Source: Pseudomicrostroma phylloplanum (taxonomy: Eukaryota; Basidiomycota; Exobasidiomycetes; Microstromatales). From it: a stretch of 64,000 nucleotides of DNA. Under the pieces are notes generated by a model. The model saw only the letters and a list, made by a program, of their open reading frames with translations. It was not told where the DNA came from and ran no database searches. Made by a program: the position numbers and the translations under genes. Of the stretch, positions 23,480-34,608 are shown piece by piece. Position 1 is the first letter of the stretch; every line of letters starts with the position of its first letter. The stretch spans positions 1 to 64,000 of the forward strand of contig BCHS01000020.1 of NCBI GenBank assembly GCA_039545275.1. The letters are read 5' to 3'.

Positions 23480-26400
23480 TCATCCCCAAGGGTTCTCAGA
23501 AGCCTCCTGGAAAGTCATCGGTGCTCTGACCTTTGCAGCCGCCGTATCCACGTCCTCCTCCTTTGCACGTCCACTGCCAACGTACAGACTGTCCAGTGGT
23601 CGCGGCAAAGAGCCCTCCCTCGACATGTCAGCAGGACTCGCGTTCTGCTCGTCGCCGGGAGGCGCTCCCCATCCGCCGCCAAAGGCCGCACTAGAGAGCG
23701 ATGCAGGATTGGTGGACCTTGCAGCGCTGGTGCTGTATGGAGATGGGCCCGTGGTGGCTGCAAAGGACTGTGGAGCGCCCCAGCCGCCAGCATCAAAGTC
23801 GCTAGACGAGTACGTCTCCTTGGTCGCTGAGCCGCTCGTACCGCCGCCGCCGCCGCCGCCAGCACCGAACTGCCGCGCGAGCTCGCGAGCTGCTTCTGCT
23901 GAAAGGCCATAGCTGCGTGCTCCGAGAGTACAGTCCGCCGTGCTCTCCTCTGTCGCAGGTCCCTCGTCTCCGTCGTCAAAGTCGCTCGCAAAGGACAAGT
24001 TGACGTCGGAAGGGGGCGCATAGCCAGGCGGCTGAAGTGGCAAGTCTCTCTCGAAGGCAGCAGAAGAGCTGAATGGCTTTGCCCACGCTCTGTCAGCGCC
24101 TTGCGCAGTGCTGCTCGCTTCGGCTGCACTCGCCTCGCAAGGCGAGTCTCCCCAGCCTTGGCTGCTGTCCTGACGATGTAGCTGCTCGTTGCGAGCAGAG
24201 GACGAGGCCGCGGCCGCGGCCGCACTGCCTTGTGCATACACCCCTCCAGGCAGACTCAATGACGGTTTTTCCATTGCCACAGCGGCCGGAGCAGAACTGG
24301 GCGCCGCTTTTGAGCCCGGGGTCGGCGTGGCGACCCTCGACGATGCTTCAGAGGTGTTTTGCACCTTGCTGGACGCTTTGCGCGAGCCAAAGATCGAAGA
24401 CATGCTGCTTCTCAGCGACGGGCGAGGAGGTGGGTCGCGGACAATTGAGGTGGGCAGGGGTGCAACGCTCTCAGCTTGCATGGCGTCTGCTGCCTTGTCG
24501 GCGCTGGTGCTCGTGACTAACGATTCCTTGACTGCTGGCGATGATGGCGCCGAGGCGAGCGATAGCGCTGGGAGAGAGCTTTGAAGCTCCCGAACTTCTA
24601 TGCCGCTCTCGCGCAGTTCTGCCAGAATGGCATCGGTGTCAATATGAGCAGAGCGGTTTGCTGGCAACTCCACCTCGGGTGTCGCCGGCCGATCCTCCGC
24701 GGGTGTAGACGTAGGTAGAGGCGTAGTAGTAGATTCAGCATGCGCGATAGCAGCCTCTGTCGCCTCTGCGGTCTCGCTTGGCTGCGTCGTAGCTTCTGCT
24801 TCTGCACTCGCACTAGCGGGCTCTTCCCTTGGCGGCAGATCGTCGTCGTCGTCGTCGTCGTCCGCGTCTGCATCGTCTTCGTCGTATTCTTCTCTGCCTG
24901 TCCCAGCTTCCCTCTTGGGGACGACGATACCACCAGCAACAGTCGTGGGCGCTTTAGCTGGCGTGCCAGGTCTCGAGGCCTCATTGACAGGCGTTCCAGG
25001 CGAGGACAGAGAGCCGTCATTAGCGCCTTTGTTTCTCCTGAAGATGCGCCCAAATCCACCCGTCTTGGTATTGACCGTCTTCATCTCCTCTTCTTGCTCG
25101 GCAAGGTCGTCTAGCACCATTTGTCGGTCGGGGATCTTGCTCAGGTCTTCTGGCTCGTCAAACCAGTCTTGCGTGACCTTGAAACCAACCTCGCTCATGA
25201 CCAGGGGCATAAAGGCTCTATACTGCAAGTGGCCCGGCACCGAGGTAGTCACGTCGACATTCTCAATCTCGGGGACCCGCTCTACTGGATGCAGGCCAGC
25301 AATTGAGCGAAGACCACCGGACGTAGCTCGGAAGAGGTAACCGAGGATCCAATCGGTGCGGGAGAAGCCATTAACGAATCTGCCAGATACTACGCTCCTG
25401 ACCTCTTTCCATGTCCTGTCACTGGCGGTGACGGGGGCACCAAAGAGGTAGACGTTCTGTACGACGCCGTACGCCTTCTTCTTGTGTAGCTCGAGCAAGG
25501 CATAGAAGATTGCTCTAGCGCCTAGCGAGAATCCAACCAACGTAATCGGCCGCACTCCCAGTTGACGACGCGCCAGGATGTCGGCCAGGATCTTGCCGGC
25601 CGCTTCGGCTCGAGTTGTGGCATTGGACCAGGGATTGTCGATGAGATAGCCAAGCTTTGTCAGCCACAGAGGCCAGGCTAGGGCTCCTAGAAGACCTCCT
25701 GCAATGGTCGCAGCCAAGACTTGCTGCACACCCATGACCAGTGTCTCGTTCCAAAGGATGTAGATGGCGTTACCCATTTCCTTCATCATCTCCGGCTCCC
25801 AGAGTACACTGAATACGTCTCCCATGATGCTGTCGATGACGCTGAAGGGTAGCCTGACGTCGTCTTGGTCGCCGTTCATGAAGCCAGGTACGGTAACGAT
25901 GCAATTGACCCTCTTGTTGTTGTGAATAGGTTTGAAGGCGAACGTCTTGACGGACTGCGTACGTCGGGTCATGCCTCGACCTCCCAGGGTAGCACCTCCT
26001 ACGGCGCCAGTGGTGGTGATAAGGGCAGCACCACCCACGCCGCCGAGGAAAGAGGTCGTGCCGCCGATGCCAACGGTGCCCAGAAAGCCGGCCAGACCGG
26101 CGCCTACCAATGGAGCTGCTAGTCCAGCCGACAGACCAATCACCAGACCGCCTCCCACTGTGGCCAAGCCGATCATTGCCCACTTCTTCTTTGACGCTTC
26201 GGCCTCGCGCCGGGCGATGGCGCTCTTGTCCTTGAGCTTCTCTACGCCCTCTTCGATTTCTAGAGCGTCGGTGACTCGCTTCTCGAATTTCGTGACGTCC
26301 ATCCAGCTGAGGCCCAGTTGCTCGGCGACTCTCTCCAGCAGCACTCTTGAGCGAGCATCGTACACCGAGTCGGCCGTCATGACCAGAAATAGATCGCACA

Positions 26401-28176
26401 GGATCGTCCACCGGAGATCGAGTGTGATGTGTGTATCCGAAGTGGAGAGCTCAGTCGTCACTCCGGGCAGAGCAGAGGGCAGAGGCTGAACAGATTGAGG
26501 CTCTGCAGTGAGGCCAAAGGTCGAGGGCTGTGCCGGTGTAGCTGCTACGTTTGCATCAATGGCTGCAGCTTGCGCTGCGGTGTTGGGGTCCGCTCGAAGA
26601 GGTGCCTCGGGAAGGGGCTCCTTGTCGCCCTCGTCCTTATCGAGGGGAGGTTCGTCAACACTAGGCAACTCTTGGTCTGTGTGAGCCCGAGGTGTGAACA
26701 TTTCTGTAGGGGAGTCTGTGCCAGCTGATCCTTCCGCCGGAGTGGGTGAGACATTGTCGTCGTCTTGATCCGGATCTGGCTTACTATGCGCGCTGCCCTC
26801 TTCGCTGGATTCTGATTCAGCAGGTAGTGATTCAGCAGCTTCGTTTCCAGATGATGCCTGAAGCTCAGCTTGCTGCTTCTCATGCGCCTCTCTCCTCTCT
26901 CTTTGCAGTTCAGCCTGCTCCTTGTCGTGAGCTTCCTTTTCCTCTTTTTCTTGAGCGGCTATAGGATCGTAGTCGGGATTCTCAATCTGCTGTGTAGTGA
27001 CGAGACTCGGTGCCAGATCGGAGGCCAGAACGCCGTGGTCGCCAAGCGACTTGATCATGGCTTGCTCTGCAAGAGGCGTGGCAGAGGCAGGAGTTTAGAT
27101 CAACATCGGCAACATTCCCATCGGAGCCACTCGTCTGCCCGCCGTTCGCAATCAGCTACCCGTTCTTTGATCTGAGCAGCTCGCATTGGCTCTTCTCGCA
27201 GCTAAGGCGAAAAGTCCCTGTCAAGTATAGCCCTTTGTGGTGTGTACGTTTTGTTTTCATCTTCTCGCGTCCCCCTCAGACGTCTTCCCTGGTCGCGGGT
27301 ATCCGATCTCCACGCTTCTTCGACATCCGACTCACCACTTGCATCGATGTCCATGTGTTGGAAAAGCCTAGCCATGACCTTGACTTCCCATTCTTCTATG
27401 CTCCTGATACTCTCCTTGAGCTCCTTGGCAGCGCCAGGCACCCTGGTCATCGCCCTGACCATTTCCTTGGCCTTGAGCGCGCACAGGCCTACGTAAGCAA
27501 TCTTTTGCGGCTCACTTAAGAGGGACTTGGTGGTCATCATCTGGCTCAGAGGTGTCGCTGTCGACTCGCTTTGATGAGAGTATCCGATAGACGACTCTTC
27601 CTTGGCTGACGAGATGGCAGAGTCTCCGAATAGGTACGAGGTAGCGTCGTGCAGCTGATCGCCTTCCACGTCTTCATCGAGGCGGAGCTGAGTGTACCCT
27701 TGTCCCTTTTCATCGTCGGACTCTTCTTCCGAATCGTCGTCCTCGCCTTTATCGCCCTGATCTGTCCGTTGCGGGGCGCTCCTGCTATCGTCCTCGTCTG
27801 CTCGCCGGGAGGAGTGCATTCCTGGAGCGCCGGCGGGCTTCGCTCTCCAGTCGTAGCCTCGGGCATCGTTGAGCTTGAGGGACTTGCCAGTAGCGTTTGG
27901 AAGGTAGGCTCCCTGGGTCCCGCTTTGGTGACCTGTGCCTCTGCGGTTGGGACTATAGGCTCGGGGCGCTCCGATCATGGGCATCCGGGACGAGGAAGGC
28001 CCCGCGTGATAGGATTCGTAGCGGGATGACGAGGGCGGGTTCCGCTCGTCGCTGGAATCTCGGTCATCGTCATCGTCGTCGTCATCGGATGACCTGGCCC
28101 CACCGCGACGTCGGTGAGCTGGCGCGCTGCCACTGGCGATGACAGGCATCTCTTGCCAGTCATCGTCGTCGTCCAT
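23480..28176 (-). CDS. DUF726 protein, Mil1/TMCO4-type alpha/beta hydrolase-like
   Basis: Two exons (28176-27336, 27066-23480) encode 1475 residues. The exon junction gives an unbroken conserved helical segment (MDIDAS joined to EQAMIKSL), so the two long frames are one gene. Residues 1-200 are acidic and disordered. A conserved helical region follows, starting near LSEPQKIAYVGLCALKAKEM. The DUF726 core has Gly/Ala-rich membrane-like helices and the lipase motif GFSLGAR near residue 790, with the presumed nucleophile Ser. The last ~450 residues are low-complexity, with GWG or NPWG motifs including the C-terminus. Yeast Mil1 (YFL034W) is a membrane protein that binds the AP-1R adaptor subunit Apm2, and human TMCO4 is the counterpart. 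Hydrolase activity is inferred from GxSxG only. Confidence 0.85.
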
Positions 28177-28575
28177 CGTGGGTCGTAGGAAGCGTTGGTT
28201 GTAGAAGATGGAGACGAAGGGTGCTAGTCGGATGGGCGGGCCTCCTTTGTCGTCTCTCGGCAGCCAGCAGCTCTATCGGCGGATCAAGTGATGGAGAGCT
28301 CTGCAGAGAAGCCAGCAGTCGCAAAGCAGCACTAGCTACTGCGCAGGATAATGTCGCAAAGGGAGGAGTGGTGAAAGGCAGGATGGTATGCCGACCATTG
28401 GGCGTCTGTTTCCCTTTCCGCCTCGCGTCTTCCGATCCGACTCCACCTGGCGCCCGCCCGCCTGCCTGCCTGCCTGCATTGCCTACTAATCCTTCCTGTT
28501 CCTCGCTTCCGCAAAAGACGTAGTCAGCCTTCACCACCGGTACCTTACATCGTACTCGGCTCTTCGCCCAATGGC
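28177..28575. promoter_or_regulatory. Divergent promoter between the DUF726 gene and SLX4
   Basis: This 399-bp spacer separates two divergently transcribed genes. It contains a CCTGCCTGCCTGCCTGC microrepeat near 28460. No TATA box was evident and no gene is present. Confidence 0.5.
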
Positions 28576-29772
28576 ATGAGACTGGCAGCGAGATGCTTCT
28601 CAGTGGCCGCATCACTCGCTCGTCCGCCTCTTCCGCCAACGCGACATGTCCTGGTCGCCCGCCGGCACCTCACCTCTGCCGCTACCACTACAGCCAGGAT
28701 GACCATCCTCGATGGACTGGACGCTTGGGATAGTAGTCCGCCAAGAACGACATCGCCAAAGTTTCTTCAGTCTCAAGCATTCGCTGCCTCGCACGGCGTG
28801 ACGTCTTCCAAGTCCAGCAAGGGAAAGGCCAGAGAGTCCGCCCCATCTGCCGGAAGGTCTGATGTTCCTTCCAGACGTCCAAAGGGAAAGACAGCCGCCA
28901 AGTCCTCATTTCCTGCATCGCTGCTAGCATCCTACATCGACGCTCTCCCACCTACTACTCCGGGCGGTACCTCTGCACCTTTTCCATCTCTGTCCGCCTA
29001 CCCAAACGAAGAGCTGCAAGATGAGGTGCGCCTCTGGGGCTTTCGATCTTCCAACGATCGCGCCGCATTAATGGCTATTTTGAGGAGGGTATGGGACGCC
29101 TTGCTCGAGCGCAGAAGCGGCACGACCGCGGACTTGACGAGCGATACAGAGGAAGAGCTGGTCATCTCGCTCGCCCAGCAACAACAGGATGAAGAGGGAG
29201 AGGAAGATGGCATCCACATCCTCTCCCCCTCTTCGTCTGTCACTTCGGACCCATCAGAAGATGAGGAGCTCGGATCACTGCCGCCACCTGGACATCCCGT
29301 GCTCCTGACCCCGCATCACTCGGCGATCCTGCGTCGCTCCATCACCGAAGACGAGCAGCTCTACCAGCGCGTCCTGCTCATGGAGCCTATACCCTTTGAA
29401 GAGGTCTGGTCGCTCGTGCAGAGAGATCTGGCTGCTTCTCTAGGAGCTGGCGCTGGGAGGACCCCACTGGACTTTGTCCTTGCAACAGAAGTTGAGGAGG
29501 AGGACAGCGGCTCTGCATCAGACGATTCGGATATCCCCCTCGCCCTCGGTTCTGCTAAGCGCAAATCCGCTACCTCGAAGTCGCCCACGAAGAAGAAGAA
29601 GACATCGAGGCGGAAAGACTCGAGGAGGAAGAAGAAGCCGCTGGTGAGCCGGGATAGCAGCATGCAGGGGATCAAGGGTCGACTGACGGAAGAGGTCAAG
29701 GCGTGGCTGGACCTTCGAGGTATCACCTGGTACGAGGGAGACTTGGTGGGACCCAGGACGAGGCATGCTTGA
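28576..29772 (+). CDS. SLX4: SLX4, scaffold of the SLX1-SLX4 structure-specific endonuclease
   Basis: This single-exon gene encodes 398 residues. Residues ~144-172 form a SAP-like helical motif (EVRLWGFRSSNDRAALMAIL). The conserved C-terminal domain that binds the GIY-YIG nuclease SLX1 is visible in two parts: LYQRVLLMEPIPFEEVW at ~263-280 and VKAWLDLRGITWYEGD at ~374-389. They correspond to the human sequence around LYxxVLLYQPLEL and LLDFLDxxCITF. Between them lies a ~75-residue acidic then Lys-rich insertion. SLX4 directs SLX1 and other nucleases to recombination and replication intermediates in the nucleus. The protein is short for the family and lacks obvious N-terminal zinc fingers. The first 41 residues look like a mitochondrial presequence (Arg/Ala/Ser-rich, no acids). 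A second ATG at 28699 (MTILDGLDAWDS) could be the true start. Confidence 0.75.
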   Translation: MRLAARCFSVAASLARPPLPPTRHVLVARRHLTSAATTTARMTILDGLDAWDSSPPRTTSPKFLQSQAFAASHGVTSSKSSKGKARESAPSAGRSDVPSRRPKGKTAAKSSFPASLLASYIDALPPTTPGGTSAPFPSLSAYPNEELQDEVRLWGFRSSNDRAALMAILRRVWDALLERRSGTTADLTSDTEEELVISLAQQQQDEEGEEDGIHILSPSSSVTSDPSEDEELGSLPPPGHPVLLTPHHSAILRRSITEDEQLYQRVLLMEPIPFEEVWSLVQRDLAASLGAGAGRTPLDFVLATEVEEEDSGSASDDSDIPLALGSAKRKSATSKSPTKKKKTSRRKDSRRKKKPLVSRDSSMQGIKGRLTEEVKAWLDLRGITWYEGDLVGPRTRHA

Positions 29773-30004
29773 GTGGGGAGGGTATGCGGAGGGGAGGAGG
29801 GGGGTTGTCACTGTGTTCTTCTCCAGCCCGTCATACCATTGTGCTCCATCTCAACATAGACCATGAGAGGCATCTTGACTCGGCCTTGCAAGCGATCGTG
29901 TGTGCAAATCAGTCCCCATACCGCCAGTATCTCGCAGAGATGGTTGAGAGGTCTGCATTTCTTTGACGGCCCAACACACCTCTCTCCACCTGTATCGGGG
30001 TCTT
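29773..30004. other. Convergent gap between SLX4 and SRP14
   Basis: This short spacer lies between the 3' ends of SLX4 (+) and SRP14 (-). Nothing else was seen in it. Confidence 0.5.
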
Positions 30005-30875
30005 CTACTTCTTTCCTCCCTTCTTCTTTGGCTTCTTCTTGCTTGCTCCTCCACCCGCTGCCGCTGCTGCTTGTTGCGGTTGACCACCTGCCGATGGGGC
30101 TTCCTCACCCTCCTTTGCTACAGAGGCCCCTTCTCCAGCAGATGTCCCTCCTGACGCCTTTACCTTTGCAGCCTGAACCCTCTCCTCCTTGCGCAGCTTC
30201 ATGGCCCTCTTTTGAGCGCGCTGATGTTGCCTGTGACCTGCTCCGCGCTCTGTAGAAAGCGTAAGGGGGTTGGAGACCAGACGTCAGCACACTATACACT
30301 CGCAGCAACACTATCCAGCCCTCTCTCGCACTCACTCTTGCCAACCTTTGCAACTCCCTTCCATCCTCCCAGCTCCTCGTCCTTCTTCTTCCTCGCAGCA
30401 ACGACCTTGTCGCTCTTCCTCTCCTTTGCTTTATCCCTCTTCCTCAGACAACCACTGAGACATGTCCTGAGCGTCGAGCTGAGCATCTCCTGAAACGCAG
30501 CAAGGGCAGAGGCGGAGACTTGGGTGGAGAGGGCGAGTTTGGAAGGGGTAGACTTGCCGTCTGTCAGGCGGAAGAGGAGCGGGTAGGAGGTGGTGGTGTT
30601 CGAAGTGGAGGCCATGGACGAGTCTCCTTGAGCGTCCTTTTGGTCTGCTAGCAGAGGTGCATAGGTGAGGCGCTTGGAGGTGAGGTAGACGGAGCCAGAG
30701 GAAGCCGAATCGCTGTAGAGGGTGGTGAGGTGGGAGATGAACTGCGAGGGGGGGGAGGGCGAGCATTCGAGAAAGGGGGGATCGATCAGCAAGGTCGGTA
30801 CGATGTGATTCCGCAGTAGCCCCCGCAGTAGGCTTTCGAGCTACTCACTTCCTCATTCGTGACTGATCGGACCAT
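30005..30875 (-). CDS. SRP14: Signal recognition particle 14 kDa subunit (SRP14)
   Basis: Three exons (30875-30849, 30741-30336, 30249-30005) encode 225 residues. The start exon gives MVRSVTNEE and joins to FISHLTTLYSDSASSGSVYL, which matches the SRP14 N-terminal strand and the SGSVY motif. RLTDGK and a helical segment SALAAFQEMLSSTLRTC follow. The C-terminus has the basic fungal extension (KKRGAGHRQHQRAQKRAM) and an Ala/Lys-rich tail ending KKKPKKKGGKK. A Ser/Thr-rich insertion of about 25 residues enlarges the first half. SRP14 pairs with SRP9 or an equivalent on the Alu domain of the SRP RNA and delays translation while ribosomes dock at the ER. It is larger than the usual 110-150 residues. 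It is divergent from the P450 gene. Confidence 0.88.
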
Positions 30876-31406
30876 GGCTGCTTGTGGACCTATCAGCGTG
30901 CCGGAGATGGTGGTGACGGATACGCTCAAACAGCCGTGCAAGGGGTGGGTGGGGCTTCCCGAGGTTGCCTGCCTTCGCGCGCGGGACAGCGCAAACGGAA
31001 CGGAAGGAACGCGGAAAGGATACAGTGGGAGAGCGCAAACGGAACGGAACGGGAGCGCCTCGATTATTGAGGCTCGAAGTATGCCGGTCGCCCCTGCGCT
31101 ATTGCTATTGACTCGCCAATTCCAGGCACAGGCAAGGGGCGGTAATCACAAACCTATATCATGGTCAGGAGAGTAATGGTTTGAGGCAATGTGGCTGAAT
31201 CTTCTAGGCGTCAGAACGCCGGGAGGTGCTGCACGCTTGAAGGGGCCAGGCACAAGAGAGATGGCCGCCCCTGGTTGCAAGCCTCCCCCCGACCATGCAG
31301 CAGCAATCGCTGCGGGCGCTGCTGTCGAAGAGCTATAAAGCCTAGAGGGGCAAGCAGCCCTCGTGCATCGAGTGCCTGTCTGACTGACTCCAACCCGAGT
31401 TCCATA
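30876..31406. promoter_or_regulatory. Divergent promoter of SRP14 and the P450 gene, with a TATA box
   Basis: TATAAAG at 31334-31340 lies 67 bp ahead of the P450 start codon and is a good core promoter for it. The SRP14 side has no clear TATA, as is usual for housekeeping genes. The word GCAAACGGAACGGAA occurs twice near 30990 and 31037. Confidence 0.6.
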
Positions 31407-33192
31407 ATGCTTCGTATGCTGCTATCACCCTGCCTAGCCCTTCTCACCCATGCCGCTGTGCAGCACCGAGAGCCTTATGGTCATCATGCCGCTTTTCCCT
31501 TCGTTCTCTACTTGTGCTCAGCGCCGGTCATCTTCCACTGGGCGGCTGAGCTCACCTGGTCGCAATCATTCACTGCTACCGCCGCTGAGCTCTCCACTTA
31601 CGTCACAACGCTTACGGCCTCTATCGTGGTCTACCGACTGTTTCTTCATCCTCTGCGGAACGTACCGGGACCACGGTGGGCCAAGACGTCCATGTGGGCC
31701 TGGGTACCCATCGAACGTCGAGGGTTGAGGGTCAAGGTGCTACACGAGCTCCATCAGCGCTATGGAAAGGTGGTCAGAATTGGGCCCAGGTGGGTCAGCA
31801 TCAATGACGAGAAGCTGCTGCCGTTGGTGTATGGGGCGACGACGGTCAGAGGCCCGCTGTACGAAGGTGAGTCAAGCATTGGCGAAGACTACAAGGGACA
31901 CTGCTCACTTCTGACCGCGCCCAAGACTTGTTCCCTCCGCGCTCGCTCTCACAGTCTTCTCCCTCGGGCCAGGGTCCCACAGCTTGCAGAGTGAACCCAC
32001 CCGAGCTGGACATGCCGCCCGTCGTCGTCAATGGGATCCAGCCTTCAGCGTCGCAAGCTTACGAGACTATCAGGGTACTGTGGACAAGAAGGGTCAGGAG
32101 CTCATGGATCTGATTGCCGAAGAGATTCACCAGCAAACACCTCCGAACTCGCGCACTTCCACCGAATATGTCACCCTCGATGTCAACAAGTACATTGGCT
32201 GGTACGCCTTCGATCTTATGGGCGAGTTGGGATGGGGTCGCTCTTTTGACCTCTTGCACGGAGGCCACAATCGCACAATGATAAAGACGATTCATGAAGG
32301 TCTGCAGTATACTGCCCCAGCGGGCGCTGTCCCATACGCAGCCATGATCCTCAACTACACGACTCGCAACCCTCTGCGAGAGTACCGACTGTGGACGCGC
32401 CGAGCACTCGAGTATAGGATGCAGCAAGGTCGTGACAGTGCAGAGACGGGCAAGGAACACCTGGATGTCTTTGGTCATCTGCTGGGCGAGAGGGAGTCGT
32501 CGACTGGTCTGACCCACAAACGTCCTGAGCCAAACTTGACCAATCTCGTCCTGGATGCTGGACTCCTGACGATCGCTGGCTCCGACACCACTAGCAACGT
32601 CCTGACGCTGGCTCTGGTGGAGCTGTCTCAAGAGCCGCAAGTACTCGCGGCTCTTCGCAGGGAACTCGCGCAAGTCTACCAAGTCGACGACGAAGACATG
32701 TCCGTGCTGGCTCGCGAAGACGTCACCCCCTTACTGCACGCCGTCATCCGCGAGACACTACGTCTATGGCCCATCATACCTGCCGGTCCACCACGCTGCA
32801 CCACTCGACCTGTGGCGCTTCCTGGAGGATACGTAGTTCCTGCTGGCACATGTCTCAGCGTCCCCACCTGGCTCATCCAGCGTGACCCTTTGAACTTTGT
32901 ACGCCCGTCGGAGTGGATACCTGAGCGATGGCTCAAGCCAGAGGACTATCAGCCTCACAACCTCGCGGCATACTCCCCATTCGGCTACGGCTCGACTGGC
33001 TGTGTTGGCAAGGGACTTGCTTGGCTGGAATTACGCTCGGTGCTCGCTGGCTTCGTGACCAGGTTCGACTTTGAGATGGACAACGAAGCCGCAGAGGCTT
33101 TCAAGGAGAATGTCAAGGACTTTTTCATCATTCAGGTGGGGCCTTTGCACATGAAGGTGAGGGAGAGGGGACACCAGGTAGGAGCCGTTTGA
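31407..33192 (+). CDS. Cytochrome P450 monooxygenase
   Basis: Two exons (31407-31866, 31955-33192) encode 565 residues. The acceptor at 31954 was chosen because it restores the conserved reading LYE-VFSLGPG with a pyrimidine-rich tract before it. Hydrophobic N-terminal segments act as the ER anchor, followed by the Pro-rich hinge NVPGPRW. The I helix reads AGSDTTSN, the ExxR motif ETLR, and the PERF region PERW. The heme-binding loop is FGYGSTGCVG, with the cysteine ligand present but Thr where most P450s have Arg. This variation is known in some fungal clans. P450s insert one oxygen atom using electrons from CPR; the substrate cannot be deduced. An MFS exporter gene follows on the same strand 1.4 kb away, which would fit a small metabolic group, but no synthase gene is visible. 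Confidence 0.88.
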
Positions 33193-34608
33193 GAGACACG
33201 AGGAGTACGAGCTCGCCCGGATTGGGTGAGGCTCCCCGAACCATGAGGTTCAGGAGTGGCTCATTTTCGTCGAATGTTGCCGGGATATCCGAGTTACGCA
33301 CGCTAGTGGTGTTGCCAGAACTCTCTCCCCGCTTTTCCCATTCCATTTTAATGACATGCGTCTTTCCAATTCGAAGGCGTGAGATGGGCAGCAGCATCAG
33401 CGAATGGACAGTGAGCTCGTCAGCACCGCCTTTCGGATGACACGGGAAAGATCAGCCCGAGGTTCGATGGTAGAGCGTGACCACATTCATGACGGTATAG
33501 GTTTCGTCTCCGTTCCTCATTCACCCGGCCTCTGCTATTCCGATTGCCGTACGTATAGCGAGGGTAGAATTGGCAGCGGCATCTCACCACCTCCCGCGTT
33601 TTCCATTAGCGTCATCCCTCACATGACCTCCTATCTAGTCTCTTTTAATTCCATGGGGCGCCAATGTAAAGGTCCACTCTGTACCCCGGATTTGACGGAG
33701 TCGGTGATTGTCTTTTGTGTAGGCGAGATGGGAGAGCTGACGTGCGGTTCCCACGCTGGACCCGCGTAATCCGTCGTACTGATAGCCGAGCGAAAGAAGT
33801 GATCAGAGGCACGGAGGCACGGAGCGAGCCAAGGCTGACCTTGAGCGGACTTTGCTGACAGGCTCTACCGATTGGCTGATGGCTGATTCTCGGGCATCGT
33901 GTTGATTTGCCGGTGGGGAAGATGATGGCGGACAGACAGTAAGTCTCTTGCAATCTGGCCTGGGCAGTGAGATGCAGGGCTGCTGAGTCTCGCTGAGCCT
34001 GGACTTGTCAGCGCGCGGGCACTCTGCAGGAGTGCAGGCAGGCCAAGACGGGCGGCGGCGGAGGCGACGGCGTTTCCTCTACCTCGGTAAGGAGAACCTC
34101 GGTAAGGAGAACCCCACAAAGTTCGGCGAGCGCACCGAGGGAGGAGAGCCCTCACTCGCCCCTCTTGCTATACCCACCCTCCTACTCAGCATCGCTGCTA
34201 TGCAGAGTCGTTCGCCAGGGCGGGCAAGCCACCAGGATGAAGGCCGTCAAATCCCCACAAAGTTACACCTCTTGCGCCCTCGCTCGTTCAAAGCTACTGG
34301 ACAAGCGCGGTGCAACTGGCGAGCCCTCCCGTAGCGGAGTCCGGAGATTGCATGTGCCCTGTGCATCGATTTTTTCTTCAAGCGAGACACTGACACCCCA
34401 ATTCGAAGGCATCAGGTCCCTCTTCTCTGCATACGCGTCGTACGTCTCGTGACGGCGTCAGCGCCTCGCTTTTCTTTGCGGGGGGGAGGGGACCTATATA
34501 GTGGTCCTCTTCTCCTCGATGGAATCCTGATCCCACTCAGTTCTCCTCCCGCCCCGCCTCCACTACGTCCCTCTCTCCAGCGACGCTCCCACGCAGCCGC
34601 TGCCCACG
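33193..34608. promoter_or_regulatory. Intergenic region with the TATA box of the MFS gene
   Basis: TATATA at 34495-34500 lies about 110 bp upstream of the MFS start codon and is followed by a CT-rich leader. A 15-bp direct repeat, CTCGGTAAGGAGAAC, occurs twice at about 34082-34111. No gene was recognised in the 1.4 kb. Confidence 0.55.

Noticed and set aside
27202..27335. A separate 324-residue acidic protein upstream of the DUF726 gene
   Set aside because: A GTGAGT donor at 27335 and an acceptor at 27067 join the two frames without loss of phase and restore a continuous helical segment, so it is the first exon of the same gene.
30744..30792. SRP14 reading through LIDPPFLECSPSPPSQ before FISHL
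   Set aside because: This part has no in-frame ATG and lies in the intron between a donor at 30848 and a pyrimidine-rich acceptor at 30742. Splicing gives the normal SRP14 N-terminus.
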